From assembly GCA_964007475.1 (NCBI GenBank), contig OZ023273.1, forward strand, positions 132,054,732-132,118,731: a stretch of 64,000 bases of DNA, in the 5' to 3' direction. Position numbers and translations under genes: made by a program. Below are positions 9,901 through 25,700 of this stretch, in pieces. The DNA is from Hybos culiciformis. Taxonomy: Eukaryota; Arthropoda; Insecta; Diptera; Hybotidae. How positions within the stretch are numbered: position 1 is the first letter of the stretch; every line of letters starts with the position of its first letter. The notes below the pieces were generated by a model that was not told where the DNA came from, made no database searches, and worked only from the letters and a program-made list of their open reading frames with translations.

Positions 9901-12900
9901 TGAAATTTAAGATGAGATATATTTAATTGCCTTTAGTCATCTACGTATATGTCAGGCACTTTGAAATTACACACGAGTGTAGTATTTAAAAAAAAAAGTG
10001 TTGTTTGTTCGAAATGTCAAAGTGCAAAGACTTAATTGCAGTAAAAAACTCACAACAAGTTAGTTAAAATTAAAAATAATTTAATAAAAAGGGTATGCTG
10101 ATAATAATAATATTGTGTTATTGTAAATTTAATGATATTAAACTCGAAAATATCGAGTTTATAACCTTAAAATAAAAATAAAAATGATTATTGTAATTAA
10201 ATTTGGGAACTGAAAAATTAAAGAAAAAAAAAATTAAATTTTGAAATTTTTTTTTAAATAATTTCTTTATATTTTTGTTGATAATATTATTTTTTGTTCC
10301 AATGTTTTTAAGCACAGTCTTTGAGTCTGTTGATGTAAAAACAGTATGAAAATTATACACTGTTTTTAAGGATTATAGCATCATTGGTCTTTAGTTGATT
10401 TTCACAAAAATCAAAAATTCACAAACAATTCTAAAAGATGATTAGAATAATTAGAAAATTCGAATTCGTTTAAAAACCAACTAAAGAGCCCTTATAATTT
10501 TGATGAATCAACAAGAAAAAGAAACATGCTTAAAAAAACTATTCCTTTAACAAACATTATGTATCTGTCATACAGACAAAATACTAAGAAAAAATATAAA
10601 CAAAAGTTTTAATTTCCAGTAGATTTAAACAAGAATAATTTTAATGTGCCAAAAAATTAAAAAAAAGCGTAAAAACTTTTGAAAATGAAACCACTTTAAT
10701 TAAACGAATCATTCTTAAAGTACATAAATACGATTTCTTAATCAAAATAAAGGACCATATCATTTTTCAAATTCTTTTACATCGAATTATTAATTTCGGT
10801 AATACATTAGTATTTTAACTTAAAACTTCAAAGGTTGATGTGAATTGTGAACATTAAAAAAAAACATTAATTGAACATTAATGAACATTCAAATAACACA
10901 TTAATTTAAACTTAAACAATTACTGCTCAATTTTACTTTTTTCTGCAAAAATGCCAACTCTCTTATCTTATCTCTCAAAGAATAGTAAATAATATAAATC
11001 GAATAATGTACACAAATTATGTATAAATACTTATAACATCTATCATGTATATTATATTAGACATGAAGTTAAAGTTAGGTTATGCATTATGCATATCTTA
11101 AAAAGCATTTGGAGTATTTTTTGTACAATGTTATCTTCGAGAAAATACTTGAATCAACTTATTTTAAAACATATAACTAAAAAATTACAATAATTTCAAA
11201 TTTTTTGAGCAAAATTTTTTGCAAGATTATAGAGGTTATATTCTAGATTTTGAAGAACGCATTTTAAAACAAAAAAGTTCAATTATCTATAATAAAAGAT
11301 TGTAGAAAAATGGTTTAATACAATTTAATAGATATGTCTTTATGTTATGATAGATATGTCTTTATGTTATGATATGTTAAGAAGAAAATAATTTAATCTT
11401 AGGCAAACTGTCATTGCGATCAAAGTTATGAAACCAATAAACATTTAGCTTTAATTATAATATACAAAACATAAATATTATCATATGAATTTTAATTTGC
11501 TTGAAAAAGAGTCAAAATGTCTACTTATTCATGCGGGTTAATTTATTTGATACACATTATTTTTGTTTTTTTTTTTTCAATTTTTTTTGAACATATTTGG
11601 ACTTTAGTGTTTTGGTTTAGGTTTGTGGTCCACAAATATTATTATGTTTTTTTTTTTTGTGTTCTTTTTGTATATAATTTGGAAAAAATCAATTGAATTA
11701 AAGACCAAAATGAGGTCAATCTATAATCAAGAGAATTTTAAGTATAAATATTTTTCGGTTCATTTAGTTATTGTTTGTCAATAATTAAATTGAATGATAC
11801 AGTTTTTATAATTTTTATATCAATTTTAGTTTTGTTCATAATTTTTATTCTATATTTTCTTCTTGTTATTTATACTTTTTTTTTTGATTATAAAATAAAT
11901 AAAATCAAAAAAAAAAAAAAGAGAGGAGAAAATAAATAAATTAATAGCTATATTAATTGATGTGACATAATAAGAAATTAACGTTTTTTTATTTTCTCTA
12001 TAAATTTATAATTTTACAAATAAATAATACTAAAAGTGGGACATAATTCTTATTATATACTATAAATATAAAGCGAATAATTGGCCCTCGTTATAATATT
12101 TTTTGAATGACTATTAAATAAAAAAATTTTCTTAACAAAACAAAATTCGTAATTATTGTATGTATTAATAAAATATTCGATTTTAAATGAATGAATGACA
12201 ATAGTTTTTTGGCATTTTCTAGCGAATAAATAATTATTGCTTTAGAAGTAATTTAAGTCTAGGAAGAATTTTTAAACGTAATTTTGTAACTCATGAGAAT
12301 TAAATCTTTCGACCTAATGCTCTAAAACTAATATTTTTTAAGAGAAAAAAAAGTTTCAGAAGGAGAAAATTAATAAGAATGAACTTCATATTTAATATTA
12401 AAAATAAAATTATAAAATAAAACAAAACTTTTAAGCATATGTATTATATGTAAAATAATGTAGTTTATTTTCAAAAAATAAAGCTATATTGATGATGCTG
12501 TGTTTTCTTACGTCATCCGACATTTTTTATCACTATCATACCAATTAATCGAAAGAACTAATTGAATATAAATTACCTGGATATACCTATAATCATAGAA
12601 GCTATAGTAGGAGAAAAATTGTGTATAACAAGCCAAGAGAAAATCGCACTATCCGGAAACAATCCTCTCGTTTTTATAACAAAATTTAACACAATCAATG
12701 AATTTGCCCTCACATCTAACCCACAAGTTCTATTCAAATAAGCCTAATACAAATAAAACGTACCACAATATTTCAAAATTTTGAAGAGTAAAAGTGTTGA
12801 TAAAAAAGTGCATTGTACGTTTTTTTTAAAGGTTCAAGCTTTAACATAAACTATGTGAGTTCCGTGTACATATATTTTCCTTTTCTTTAAATTTTAAAGT

Positions 12901-15900
12901 TTATTCTAATTTCCGTGTGGCTTTTATTTGATTTTCCTTAATTCTTTTGTATATATTTTACACATTGTAAAAATTTACCTGTAAAATGTATAATATAAAG
13001 TCTGATATTATTTATTTGACAGGATTTGGAAATAAAAAAAAAAAAAATTCTTTACAATCAACAATAATAAAATTGATTCGGTACCAACTGGTCTATTGTG
13101 GTTTTTATTACTTATTATTATTATAAGAAAAGGTGTATTGATTTACTTCAAAGAAAACAAAAGAAAATAATTTGTTTATTATTATTATTATTTTTATTTA
13201 TATTTTTTTTCTAACTTTTATCAAGCTGTGAATTAAATAGCAGTATAAATGACCAAAATAAAAGAAAATTTATTAACAAAAACTCATAAAGAGTTTTAAA
13301 TTTTTATTTGAATTTAAAAGAAAAGAAAATAGAACAAAAAAAAAAAAAACAATATTATTAACAATTTTATTTTCGTTACAAATTAGTCTTTATTCAAAAT
13401 AATCTATATTTATTATTGTTGCATTATTGTGTAAAAAATGTAAACCAATAAAATTTATATATATATGAAGAATATTATAATATTGTTAGTTAATAAAATA
13501 TCATAATCATAATAGAATATAGAATATTTATTCTCACTTAAAGATCATATTACAGAAAAAATATACATACAAATATACAGTGTTAGTAGTATATTAAAAA
13601 ATTAGTAAATTCTTGATAATTGCTGATATTAATTTTGTTTGTATGTGCAGAGCAATACAATATTAATTATGCACAATTATTTCATCATTGTGATGTCAAA
13701 AAAAAAGTTATTATTATTTTTTTTTTTGAAATTTTGTTTATTAAAATTCATGTTTTGATTTAGTCTGTCTTCTTAGCTAATTACAAACCAATTACATTTC
13801 CCAATGTCAAATTCTATATTTTCTGTGAAATTATTTTCTCGTCAAAATCATAATGGAACTTTAATTCTTATTTGATCATGGCAATAATATGGCCGGTTGT
13901 TGTAGAGGTCTTTCACTCCTTTACTTTAGAATCCAAAATTTTCAAATTCTACATATTTAACTGGCTAAAAATTTTCAGAATCGTTTCAAATCCAAATAAT
14001 CTAAAGCCAAAATTGATAAAATTATATTGAATGATTATTATATGTAATTATTATGTGTATAAATTTCCATAAACATGCCAAAGAGCTCAAATGAGTTTTT
14101 AAGCTATTTAAATTTAATTAATTGAGATTTTATTAAGTTTTTTTTACAGTTGCTCTGAATAATTTGTTCGTCCTGAAATATTATTGAAGTTTTTCTTGGG
14201 ACGAAATTTTGATACTGTCATCACTTTTAGGGTAAACAAATGTTTGCGCTCATTAATTATACGGACAATCTATATATATAAATTAAAAAAATATACCTAT
14301 TTTGGTTTTATTTTGAAATTAAATACTGAATGAAACTAAATTTTTCTTGATTCATATAGTCGCATTTTTATCCCATGTGGTTTGGTTGTATTAATTTCCG
14401 TTCCAATTTATTTTTAATTTTTTTTTTTAAATTTTTATTATTAATTTAAATTATATTTTAAATACTAACCATTCTATTATTACAATCTACGTTAATTTTT
14501 CATTTCACATATATAAAATATTAATCGAAAAATGAAGTTCATATAATAGAAAAATAAAAATCATACCTAAGAAAAATAAATAAAAATCTATTTTTAGCTT
14601 AAATAAATGTATGTAAATTAATACTTTTAGGTTTCAAAACAATATTTCTAGATAAAAAAAAAAATATAAGTATTTTTTTATCCATACTATCAATATAATA
14701 CTACACGACATTACAGAAATTCCTACAAAAATCTGAATTTATTCTATACTTTGAAAAAAAAAATTAAAAAATGCATAAATAATGCACTTATAAATATAAA
14801 AAAAAAATGTAGATACATATATAGATAGTATAGTTACTTATATTTAATGATATTTCAACAACAAAAATAACAACATTAAAAAAAAAAAATAGTCAATGTG
14901 CAAAGAAGCTGTTATTTAATTAAACCAAGATCGATCTAATTTCGCTAAGATTTTGTTTTTGTTAGAAAATATTTTTCTTTTTGAAGGTAATTTCTAATGA
15001 AAACATGTAAAGCATTAAAAAACCCACTTTGCTTATGAGTTTAGCGGATTTTGTGGCTAGACTTAGTTTATTGCATATTTGTGGCATTTTTATTTTTTAT
15101 TTGAAGAATCATGTAACTAATGATTTTTTTTTATATTCTTAAATAAAGTATGTAAAAGTGCAAATAATTTCACATCATAGATCCACAAGATTTTGTATTT
15201 TAATATGTTTGTAATGAGATACTTCAAAGAAAGTCTATCATTACAAAGGTTTTAATTGAAAAAATAAATTGAAAAATTTATTAAAGTTAAGATAAAAACT
15301 ATATGTTTAATAGTCTGTATACAAGTACTTACATATATGTACATATTATTTTAAGAAAAAATATTTTATGAAATTTCTTACAATTATTTATGTTTGTATA
15401 TGAATTTTGCAGTTAAATAGTCTTCTTATAGAATATCTGATTTTCCTACATTTCTGTTTTTGGAAAACCTTAGACCAGCATAATTGTTAATACTAAATAG
15501 TATTGTTTGTTTGGTCAAAGTGTAAGTTCGGTAAATTTTTGTCCACAAAATCAAACAGAAGGCAACATAAAATTTCAGAAGCATTTTTAAAAATATATTA
15601 TTTTCATTTCAATGTTTAAGAATACTCATAACTGAGAGCGAAATATTTTAAAAATTAACAAATTCAGAAATTATATAAATATATAGGTATTCGGCGAGCA
15701 TCAATATTTTGAATGTTTAATTTTTTGATCTTTATTACTTGAAAATTAAATATCAAAGATTAAGTATAATGTTTTGGATTTTTGTACAAATATTTTCTTA
15801 GCTATGACAATGTGTTAATAGGAAAACGACGAAAAACATGGAATTATACTTTCAACCGAGCAGAAGTTAGGAACTTATAGTTTATTGTCTAAGAATTGAT

Positions 15901-18900
15901 GACGATAAAAATAGCATGCAGATATTATAATAAAAAACTCGAAAATAATTTTAAATTAAGTCTTACCAAATATTTAAAATAATTTGGACCCAATAAAATT
16001 TTAAATGTAAAAAAAAAAAAGATTTAGGTAAGACATAAAAGATAAATATGTAAAGGTAAATACTAACTAGACTAATAAATAAGTAAATAAAAGAATAATA
16101 TGAATTTGGTATTATGCAATACATCTGAAATATCGTAAATAATAAAAATAAAACTGATCCACACTGCAATGAGATTTTGAATGTCTTAATTAAAACATCA
16201 TTGATTATAAATTAATGTATAATTATAATTCCGACAGCATGTTGTAATAAATTTAGGGTATTTTTATTATTTTTGCGGTTACTAAAATTGTGGTAAATTA
16301 TAATCACACATAATTGGTAATTTTTCTTTAAATGATCTTTCTGAACAATTTATTCCTAAGGTTTCTATTTCATTGAGATTGTATTAGGTGGGTGACTTCA
16401 ATTTTTGCATTAATGAAATGACACCAATTGTGGCTTTTACAAAAAAATAAAATAAAAAATTAATTAAAAGGAAATTTAATATTCCACATGAATTGCCAAG
16501 ATTTAAAAAAATATGAGGAAAATATGTAATTATGAACATCAGTTGTCATTGAATTTGAAACCTCTCTAATTTGAAATACAATGTATGTACACGGCTTAAA
16601 ATAAATTCAAACTTTTAATCAAAGAGTAAAAAAAAAATTAAAGTGGAACTCACCTATTTCTTTAAGTATTTAAATTTTTTATGTTTTATTTATCTTACAC
16701 CAATCTCAAAAAGACAGAGAGAGAATAATAATTTGAAGATCCTGTTTTCAATATTATTTTGAATTAGAAATAAACGGAATTTAAATATTTTTCTTCAAAA
16801 CGAAACGAATGGGACTGCTCTAAAAATTTCAAGGATGAATATGAATATCGTCTCTTTTTATTAAGAATTATTCAACCAACTAAGCTAAATAAAATATACT
16901 TAGTTGTGTTGAAAAAAAAACTCAAAAACTTTTGAAATAATAGCTAATAAATATTTCAAGCGGATTGTGTAAGATATTTCTTTAAAAAAAAATAAACAAT
17001 TTTTCCAAAGAAACCATAAATCTGAAAAAAAAAAAAAATCCGAGATATTAAAAAGTGAGGTATTCTTCCAACCAAAATAAAAAGCGGTTTTTCTGGAAGC
17101 GAAACACATTTATTGACTTTTGATATCATGAGCGCGATTTAATATAATTTCAATATTTTGTGGTTTTCTTGCTTTGCCGTCATCTTTGCGTTCTACATAT
17201 AATTAATACAGTTTTAATGATTTTAATGCACACATGGGTATCAATGACATTACAATTTTAATATCATACGTTTAATTTGTGGATAATGTACGTAAATATA
17301 TCATTTTATAAGACTATGTTGAATTTACATATTTATGCAAACATATATGTACCTAGTATCTATTTTATATATATTCAATAATTTTTCGATCCGAATGACA
17401 GTGAAATTTATGTACATATTAACAGAACTTCAGATGCATTAGCTTATTTGTATATAATTCTTAATGTGCATATGATTTAAATGCGGATTTGACATATGCA
17501 TGACATATTTTTTTTAACCTAATTTTATTCGGCTCGAGTTTTGTTGTCAAATTCAATATTCTGTTGAAAAAAATAAATAATTTGCAGATTTTTGATTATA
17601 TAAAATAAATAAAGTAAAAACAATTTATAAGCAAACATGAAAAATAATCCAGCATCGTTTGCCATTGGGATAAAATAAATAGCTTTATAGCTTTATTTAT
17701 TTGAGTACCCAAAACTGGCAAAAATGTAGAATGCAATCAAAACCATATTACAGTTATTTATATAAATCAAACTTTCAATGTGTCAACATAACATACAGAA
17801 ACTTTTTTCTTACTTTCAAGATTTTAGTGCTGAGATTAAAATCTTTGCATAACTAAATTATTATATTATAAAATTAATACTTCAAACTTTGATTCTTTTC
17901 TGATCAAATTAACGATCAAATTGTATAATCTCAACAACAGTTCAATTCAAACTAAAAAAAAACTTATGTACTTAAGCTTATAAAAATAACTTCCATTTGG
18001 ACAATTATTATTATAGTTTGTTTTTATTTTTTTTTCTTGCAATCAAATTATTAATTTTAATGGCAAGCTGAATTAATTAAAAAAAAGCCTCTAATGAAAA
18101 CACCAGCAAACTTGATGTTACATAAAGAAAAAAAAAATTCATGTTTTATTTTTATATTTTAATATATTTTATTTTTTATTTTTTTTTTTTTGCTTAAGTA
18201 TAACATTCGCTATATCTCTGAAAATAACAAGTGAAAAAAAATAGTTTTGAATGTTAACTACTATTGAGATGAAATTTTTTAACCAAACCGCAGTAGAGAT
18301 TCGATAGTAGCCACATCAACAGCAATATAATTTTTTTGTTTTTTTTTTTTTTTTTTTTTGCTTGATTAAATATTGTTTTCTATCTGTATTTTTTTAATTT
18401 GTTTTGTTGTTTTTTGTTTACTGCTTTTTGTTTTAACCCATTTTCGAAATAAAGAAAAAAAGAAATTAAAAGTAAGAAAGGTTGACAAAAAATTTTTAGA
18501 AACCTTTGTTTTTTTTTTAATTATTTATGAAAATATAAGAATTAACATAAAAGTGAAATACGTATATAAAAAGAATCAAAGAAAAATTATATTTTTCAAA
18601 AAACTTTTCCGAAAATATATTTTCGAGCAGTAGAATATTATATTTATATTTAAATATATAATACTGATATTTTAATTAAAAAAGAGTTTATCGAGGAAAA
18701 TAGTAAAGTAATAACGATTAACGCGAATGTGAAAAAAAAAACACAGTGACATAGATAAAAATATAATAAAAATACAAGGTGTTTATTAAATTTTATATAT
18801 TAAATTAATATTGATTATGATATTAAGCTTATTATTGGAGAAAAAAAAATTCGTTCGGATTTAATTGCAATTATTACATATAATGTAATTATCGTGATTC

Positions 18901-21900
18901 AAAAATCTCTCTTCTTTTTAAATTAAATTTTCAGTTTTAATGATAATTATAATTTATTAGAAGATTAAGAAAGTTAAATTTTTTATTTTAATTTGTTTTT
19001 AAAGTTGCAAATGGATAGTTTCTTTTATTTCGTGAGCCTAAAAATTTTGTGAATTCATCGTAAATAATATTGTTATTGATCAATGATAAGTAATTCATAT
19101 TATTCTAGTATGAGACAAGTGTGTACAATTACTCATATAGTCTTTGTATTTTATTTTTCTAATTTTTTGCCTGCTATATAAAATACCTAAAACAAAATAG
19201 TTATAAAAGTTTAATATACTACGTATATAAACATATTTATGTATAGGTATTTAAAATTTCAGGTTTATAATATTGATTTAATTTGAATATTTAAAAAAAA
19301 ATAAAAAAAATTTAAGTTACATATATTCATATATTGAAAAATGCATACTGTAGTATACTATTATAATACTACTCAATAATATTTTTTATTAATAATACAA
19401 TTTATCTACACAGATAATATGTGAAATTGTGCATTATTTATTATGAATGCAACGATATGTTTTTAATATAATTATGTGCTTTTTAATACTTACCTGGCTA
19501 GAGCGTGGAGCCTAGTTTTTATGAACATTTTAAAAATATCAAAAATATAGTTTATTTTAACTCGAATAGAATTTATTATTAACCGATGGACGGTATAATT
19601 TTAACACATAATGAACGATTATTGATATTTTAATATTTTTATTACAATTTAAATACATAATATAAATTTAAATCTGTTAAAATATAATTCGACAATTTTT
19701 TTTCTCATATTTAAAAATCAATGTAGAAAATTTTATGATTGTTGTTATTTTTTTTTAAGTTCGTGTATATTTTGTAAATAATCATATTGATTTAATAATA
19801 ATATTGATTATTGATCGGTAGCATCATATACAAAAATAACAAGTACACAAGTAAAAATCATAAAATAATATATAAGTTAAATATAAATAAAAAAAATATT
19901 AACATAAGTGTATTAAAAATTTATTTTTTATTAATTTAATTATTAATAAAACTTTCTATATTAAAGATATTATTGAAATAAAATTTAACAGTGGTAAAGA
20001 TCAAAAAATAAACAGTAAAAAGAAAAAATTAAAACTATTCGCATTCCGAAATTGTGATCATTATAGGTATAAATATAATTGTGATGTTTATAGTTATACA
20101 TTTGTTTTATAATTAAATACATCTCACGTGTAATAATTATTTTAGAAATTTTTAAAAAATAATAAAATTTATTATAAATTAAAATTAAAGTCCTTTGTAT
20201 TGATTATTTTACTTTATTAAATCAATAAAAAAGATTTATTTTTGATGTAATCTAAATCCTTTCAACTCTCAGCCCATTATTATATTTTGATATATAATAT
20301 TAATTAAAATTTATTAATATTAAGAACAAAATGTATACTATACTTTTTTATCAGTGGTCTTCTTCATTACGAACGGCTAAATAATCAATGGTTAACGATG
20401 ACAGTGTTTGTACTATCTATCATTATAATATTTTCCGATTCCTTTCCTTTATTATAAATGTATGTAAATAAGGTAATAATCTCAAGATTTGAAATTATGA
20501 TACACTATTTTAATATAGCAAACTTTAATACACCATTATAGAAAGGAAAATTTCTAGTTACTAAAGTTGTGCGGTATAGCATTAATATAATGTGAAATAA
20601 AGAAATATTTTTTATTATATATCTTATTAAACTAAAAAAAATTTTTCTTTTCACAAGGTTTTTAATTAAACTAAAATATATCATGGAAGTGACTAAACTT
20701 AAAATTTTTATATTTAAATTTAATTTTATTTTAAAGAATATGAAAGAAAATTTTGGAATTTAGTAATAACAAAAAATTAAAAAAATTTAACATTCAATTA
20801 TTTTTAACATCACAAGTATTTGAACATATATAACATATTTTTGATAATTGAAGATTTTTTCAAAACTTGAATTGAAAATTATTATCAAAAGAGTCAAATC
20901 GATAATGCATCAGTTTTAAAATTGTTCAACTTAAAAGGGTAAGTTAGTTATACTGATATTGTTATTATCTTAATTAAGATTAAGAAGAAGAAAAAGTATT
21001 AAGTTTTATAATTTTTTCAAACTAAATGTTATTCGTCTTTCAATAAAATTTTGACTATTCGTTTAATCAATGTTTCTGTTGAGAAAATAAAGTTTTCTAT
21101 TTTGGTTCTCATAAATTTAGCATTTTCACATTTGACAATATTGATTTTTGAGAAAGAAATTTTAAAAATTCTAAAATTGCATTAACCTATGTCAGTTTCA
21201 TAAAAAAAAGTTTATTTTTTACCAATTCCAATCAAAAAATTTATGCAATCTTATACATTCATTAAATTTATATATCTACAACGCGTTTTTAACCTGTTTG
21301 GTAGCATTCTTCTGATGACGTTAATAGAAAAATTTTAATATTTATATTAATCTGAATATCATTACAAGTTTTTCTCAAAAAAAAAAAAAAATATATAAAT
21401 AAAATCAATAAAAAAAATACAAATCTTCGCAGATACAAATCATTATCTTGATCTAAAATTGAAACTACGATTCAATTATACACAAAGTCTTTCTTGAGAT
21501 TTTGTTTGTATTCAATGAATGAATTCTGTTTATAAAAAACAAAAAAACTTTTTTATAATCAGACTTATGTATCGCTTTCACTAGTTATGCTAAGGATCCT
21601 AATTAGTTATCAATATCTAATTTAAAATAAATAATTATCAAGTTAAAGAAAGTTTTGAAGTTCATTTAATTATTATTTAAGAAGAATTATTATTTAAGAA
21701 GAAAAACTACAGCAAACTGTAAGATTCAAATAACAAATGTATATATTTTATCTTACAGTACCTATATAACCATGTTGCGCCATAAATAATAATTATTTTT
21801 CACAGAGCAATTTACTCAAAAAAATGTTTATTTAATATTTATTAAAATAAATTCAGTTTAAGCTTAAATTAAAATTTCTTTGATAGAATGCTCTAGGAAA

Positions 21901-22333
21901 TTCATTTAACAGAATTTGATTCATCATTTTTTATGCACAGCTTTTAACAATCATTGAATATTTAATTAATCGCAAAAAATATTAAATTTTTTTTTTATAT
22001 TTTAAATTAGATTTTCTAAAAATAGATACATAACTTTTTCTAAGTTGAACTCGAATCAAGATAAAAGATGTTATCTTTTTTTTTTAAGATTTTTAATAAT
22101 AAACTCTTGACTATGACAGAACAACATCATTTTTATTTTGTGCCAGAATGAATTAAAAAAAAATTCATTGAAGAAATTATGTATATAGGGTAAAACGACA
22201 ATACTAGAAAATTAACATTTTATACTTAAAAAATGATTTCATTTAATTATTTATTAACCCATTATTTATAATTTATCAAAAATGGACCTGTTATTAGAAT
22301 TTTATATCATTATTTCTTTTGAAAAGATATAAC
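6961..22333. other. 15-kb gene-free AT-rich region
   Basis: I saw no exon, RNA gene or transposase remnant here. Open frames (for example 10118-10360, 15963-16169, 16900-17109, 18373-18633) are composed of Ile, Lys, Phe, Asn and Tyr, as expected of chance frames in AT-rich DNA. A 22-bp tandem duplication lies at 11330-11373. Slightly less AT-rich patches occur near 12540-12760, 13880-13930 and 14160-14260. The last has an open minus-strand frame of about 40 codons that I do not recognise. It could hold dpp enhancers (inference from position). Confidence 0.5.
11330..11373. repeat. 22-bp tandem duplication
   Basis: AGATATGTCTTTATGTTATG plus two bases occurs twice in succession, at 11330-11351 and 11352-11373, without change. 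Confidence 0.85.
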
Positions 22334-22743
22334 CAGTAGCGGATCTATCTTTTGTGGAGCCTGAAAATTAAATATTTTTGGGCCTCGAAATCAAAAGTCT
22401 TTATGTTTCCGTTTGTATATATTTTCTTGAACACATTGGAAAAATTTGCGAGAATTATTAAGAATTAAAATCCAAATCTGAAATTTCTAATTTAAATTGT
22501 AACCGGATCTACCAGATCAATCAAAAAAATTTGAGAGCGATGTAGTAATTTTAATAAATGTTAAGTGAACTTTAGTTTAAGTAATTATTATTTAATATGT
22601 ATAACTCATAATAATTACTGAAAATGTAAACTATAACTTATTAACTAATTTTGAATCATATTTTGTTCATATTTTGTTTGGGGTCCTTTTATATTGGGGC
22701 CTAAAGCTTCATCTTCATAATCGTATTTGTAGATCCGGCTCTG
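22334..22743. mobile_element. hAT-like miniature inverted-repeat element, 410 bp
   Basis: The left end CAGTAGCGGATCTA and the inverted right end TAGATCCGGCTCTG (read outward CAGAGCCGGATCTA) form 14-bp TIRs with three mismatches, of the CAG-x-x-x-CGGATCTA type seen in many animal hAT elements. Inner GGGCCT and AGGCCC patches also mirror each other. No coding remnant and no intact 8-bp target duplication are visible, so this is an old, non-autonomous copy. Confidence 0.75.
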
Positions 22744-25700
22744 AGTAGACTTAAAGTTACATATGTATTAAAAAAAGAGGTTCTTAATTTTTCTTCACTG
22801 AACATTTGTTGCTAAGTTCTCACTCTAACGTTAAATTTAGTAAGGTTTAATAAATCACAAATTAAAGTTATTACAGCCAAACACCGAAATAAAATAATTT
22901 GGTTCAAGACGGTGTATATACAAAAGATATAAGATATGTTAGTTTTATCAAAGCAGACCTTTTACTTATCATCTCTTATGTTATAGTGTTTACCTGAACT
23001 GTTTTATCACCAATGTTAGTACAGCATAGATATATATTAACTTATTTTTTTCTTTCGAATCTAAGAATAGTTGGTCCCAACTTAAATAAGGAAGGATGTT
23101 ATAAATAAATCTGTTCAAAGCATATATAAACAATATTATTTCAACATAATTTGTCTCGTATCCAGTATTGGTATATATTAATATAAAAACAATTTGAATA
23201 ACAATTTTGTAAGCTATGGATTGAAATGGTTTAACTCTAAATGAAATTTGAATAAAATTTTACAAACTTAAACATCACTTTGAGACTATATTTGGAATGA
23301 AACCAATTTATTATCAATTTATCAGCAAATTCAATATATGGGAGAATAATGAAGTGTGTTACTAATGATGGTTAAACAAAATTTTTTATAATGTTCAATA
23401 TCTGTAAATATTAATAATATTAATTATTTTTTTCATAATGCTGCGCAAAATGTCAATGATTAGAGTTGCAAATTAGGTTAGAAAAATATATCCAATTAAT
23501 CGTGATTTTAATTTTTTTTTTTTCTGAAGCTCATTGTTTAGAATTACATATATTTACAATTATAAATGTTTTGAAAAGAAAAAAAAAATTATCAATGAAT
23601 CGTGATTTTAATGATTTGTTTTTTTTGCTTTCAAAAATTTATTGTAATGTATCTACCTGCTTTTAAGAGATAAGAGTCGTTTTGCAATAACGACTTAAAC
23701 ACAAAAAAAACTACTTTAGAGGACAGTAGAGATACAAAAATAATAATATATTGGAAAAGCAGTTAGTTTTATTCTTTAGAAGTATACCGAGGATCCTTGT
23801 TCGATTACGATTTAAGCAAAAAATTACATGTGTAACGTTGAAAAGAGATGTAGAAATTTTGGTCATTTGAAGGTTTCACATTGATGGAACAATAATTCTC
23901 AATGAGTTCAAATAATTATCAAGTAAGTATTTCAAGCATATAAGGCTTACAGTTTAGATGGCTTGACCAAGCATAAAATATGAATATTTCTATGTACATA
24001 TAGAGTTATTTATATGAACAAAATTATTGTCGAATTTTAAGTTTATCGAAAGGTTGGTATTGAAAGAAATTATAAAATTTCCATAACATAAATGAATTAA
24101 ATACGAATAATTCACGGAAATATAAGTCTAATATACTAATTTCAGAGCTACCCAAACTTTTTGTTTTTGCGATGAATTGTGAATTTAACATTCGAACATA
24201 AACAATACATTCCTGTACACAAAAAAACACATAAATTCTTAAATAGATACTACACTCATGTAACATACATATATTTATATTTTTTTCTTCAATTGAAATA
24301 ATCAAGAATATTGCTGCAGATCGAATTTAGAACAAAATGAACTGCACAAATAAAGTGCATACAAAATATTCACAATATCGTTTTAAATTCAGAAATTACT
24401 CATTTCAGATATTAATAACTCAAATATAGTTTATGAAGGAATGATACAGAGAGAATTGTTATAACTAACAAATTCAAGGAACACTAATTTTTTGAAGACC
24501 TTTAAGTAAGTCCAAGATTCATATAAAACAGATAGCAAACGAAAAATTCTATTCCGTAAACATTTTCTCGTCTTAATTTTTATTCGTTAAACGTTTTATA
24601 TACATAATTAAATTAAATTTACACATTTTCTTTCGTGACATATAAGTTTGAAACAACATTATAGTTGACAAAGTTAAATTAGCTTATCGTGTCCTAGATT
24701 TACTTTGAAAGTTATTTTTGCAAAATAAAAAATAAAAAAAATAAAAAAAAAATTGAAAGAATATAAATATTATTTTTTTTTCTTGTTGAGATAGAAGACA
24801 AGTTGTCTATCTGGTTTTTTAACATTTATAAAATGATTATAAAAATTATTAAAAGAAATATATATATAGCATACGTTGCCACATTGGCATAATAATTTCG
24901 CATGAGACTAACATAGTATTTTTATCAATCATTTGATCAGTTAATTCTGAATCTATATACTTAAAAATATATGTGATTAAAAATACAAACTAATAATAAA
25001 AGTGAAATATAACAGATATATCATCATCCTTGGATGAAATATTAAATACGCGTGTATTTGAAGAATTTCGATTAATATCTTTAAATAAAAAAGTTTTCAT
25101 TAAAAATAGATTTTTCGATATTTTGTAATCAAAGTTAAAAGTACAAAGATTTTTAAATTATAAGTTCCTACACAATTCGATAAAGTAGAAAAAATTTTCC
25201 ATTACCAACTTAATCTAACATAATTTACATAATAATAAAATCTATTAAATAATATGAATAAATTTAGAAAGTTATATGTATATCCCACGAAAAAATAATA
25301 AATAATAACTATTTTGTAATGATTTTGTATGATAAATGTAAGTTTTTTTTTCAATAAATTTTCACGTATTTTTCCCTTATTTTTCAGTATTTTTAAAAAC
25401 TTAAATTGGAAGGAGATTAAAAAAATTAAGTATATTTTTTCATTGTTCGATTTGGGTTTGATGGAGAACAACAAATTTTATTGCATAGTTTTAATGTAAT
25501 TTAAATTTTTGAAAAATTTAAAATTATAAACTATCAATAATTTTTTTTTAAATTAAAACGTACCATATTCGAACCATATTTTATTGCAGCGAGTACATTT
25601 TCGCTAAGTGTTAAGTTCAAACATTTTAAATTCATTCAAATGTTTTTAAAATTTTGAATTACACTGAAATATCTTTTTTCAATTTTCTAAATTTATAATA

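Noticed and set aside
10386..10490. Inverted similarity GGTCTTTAGTTG / CAACTAAAGAGCC
   Set aside because: The arms are short and imperfect, with no element features between them; too weak to list as a mobile element.
22326..22751. 8-bp target-site duplication for the hAT-like element
   Set aside because: The flanking octamers do not match, so I do not claim one.
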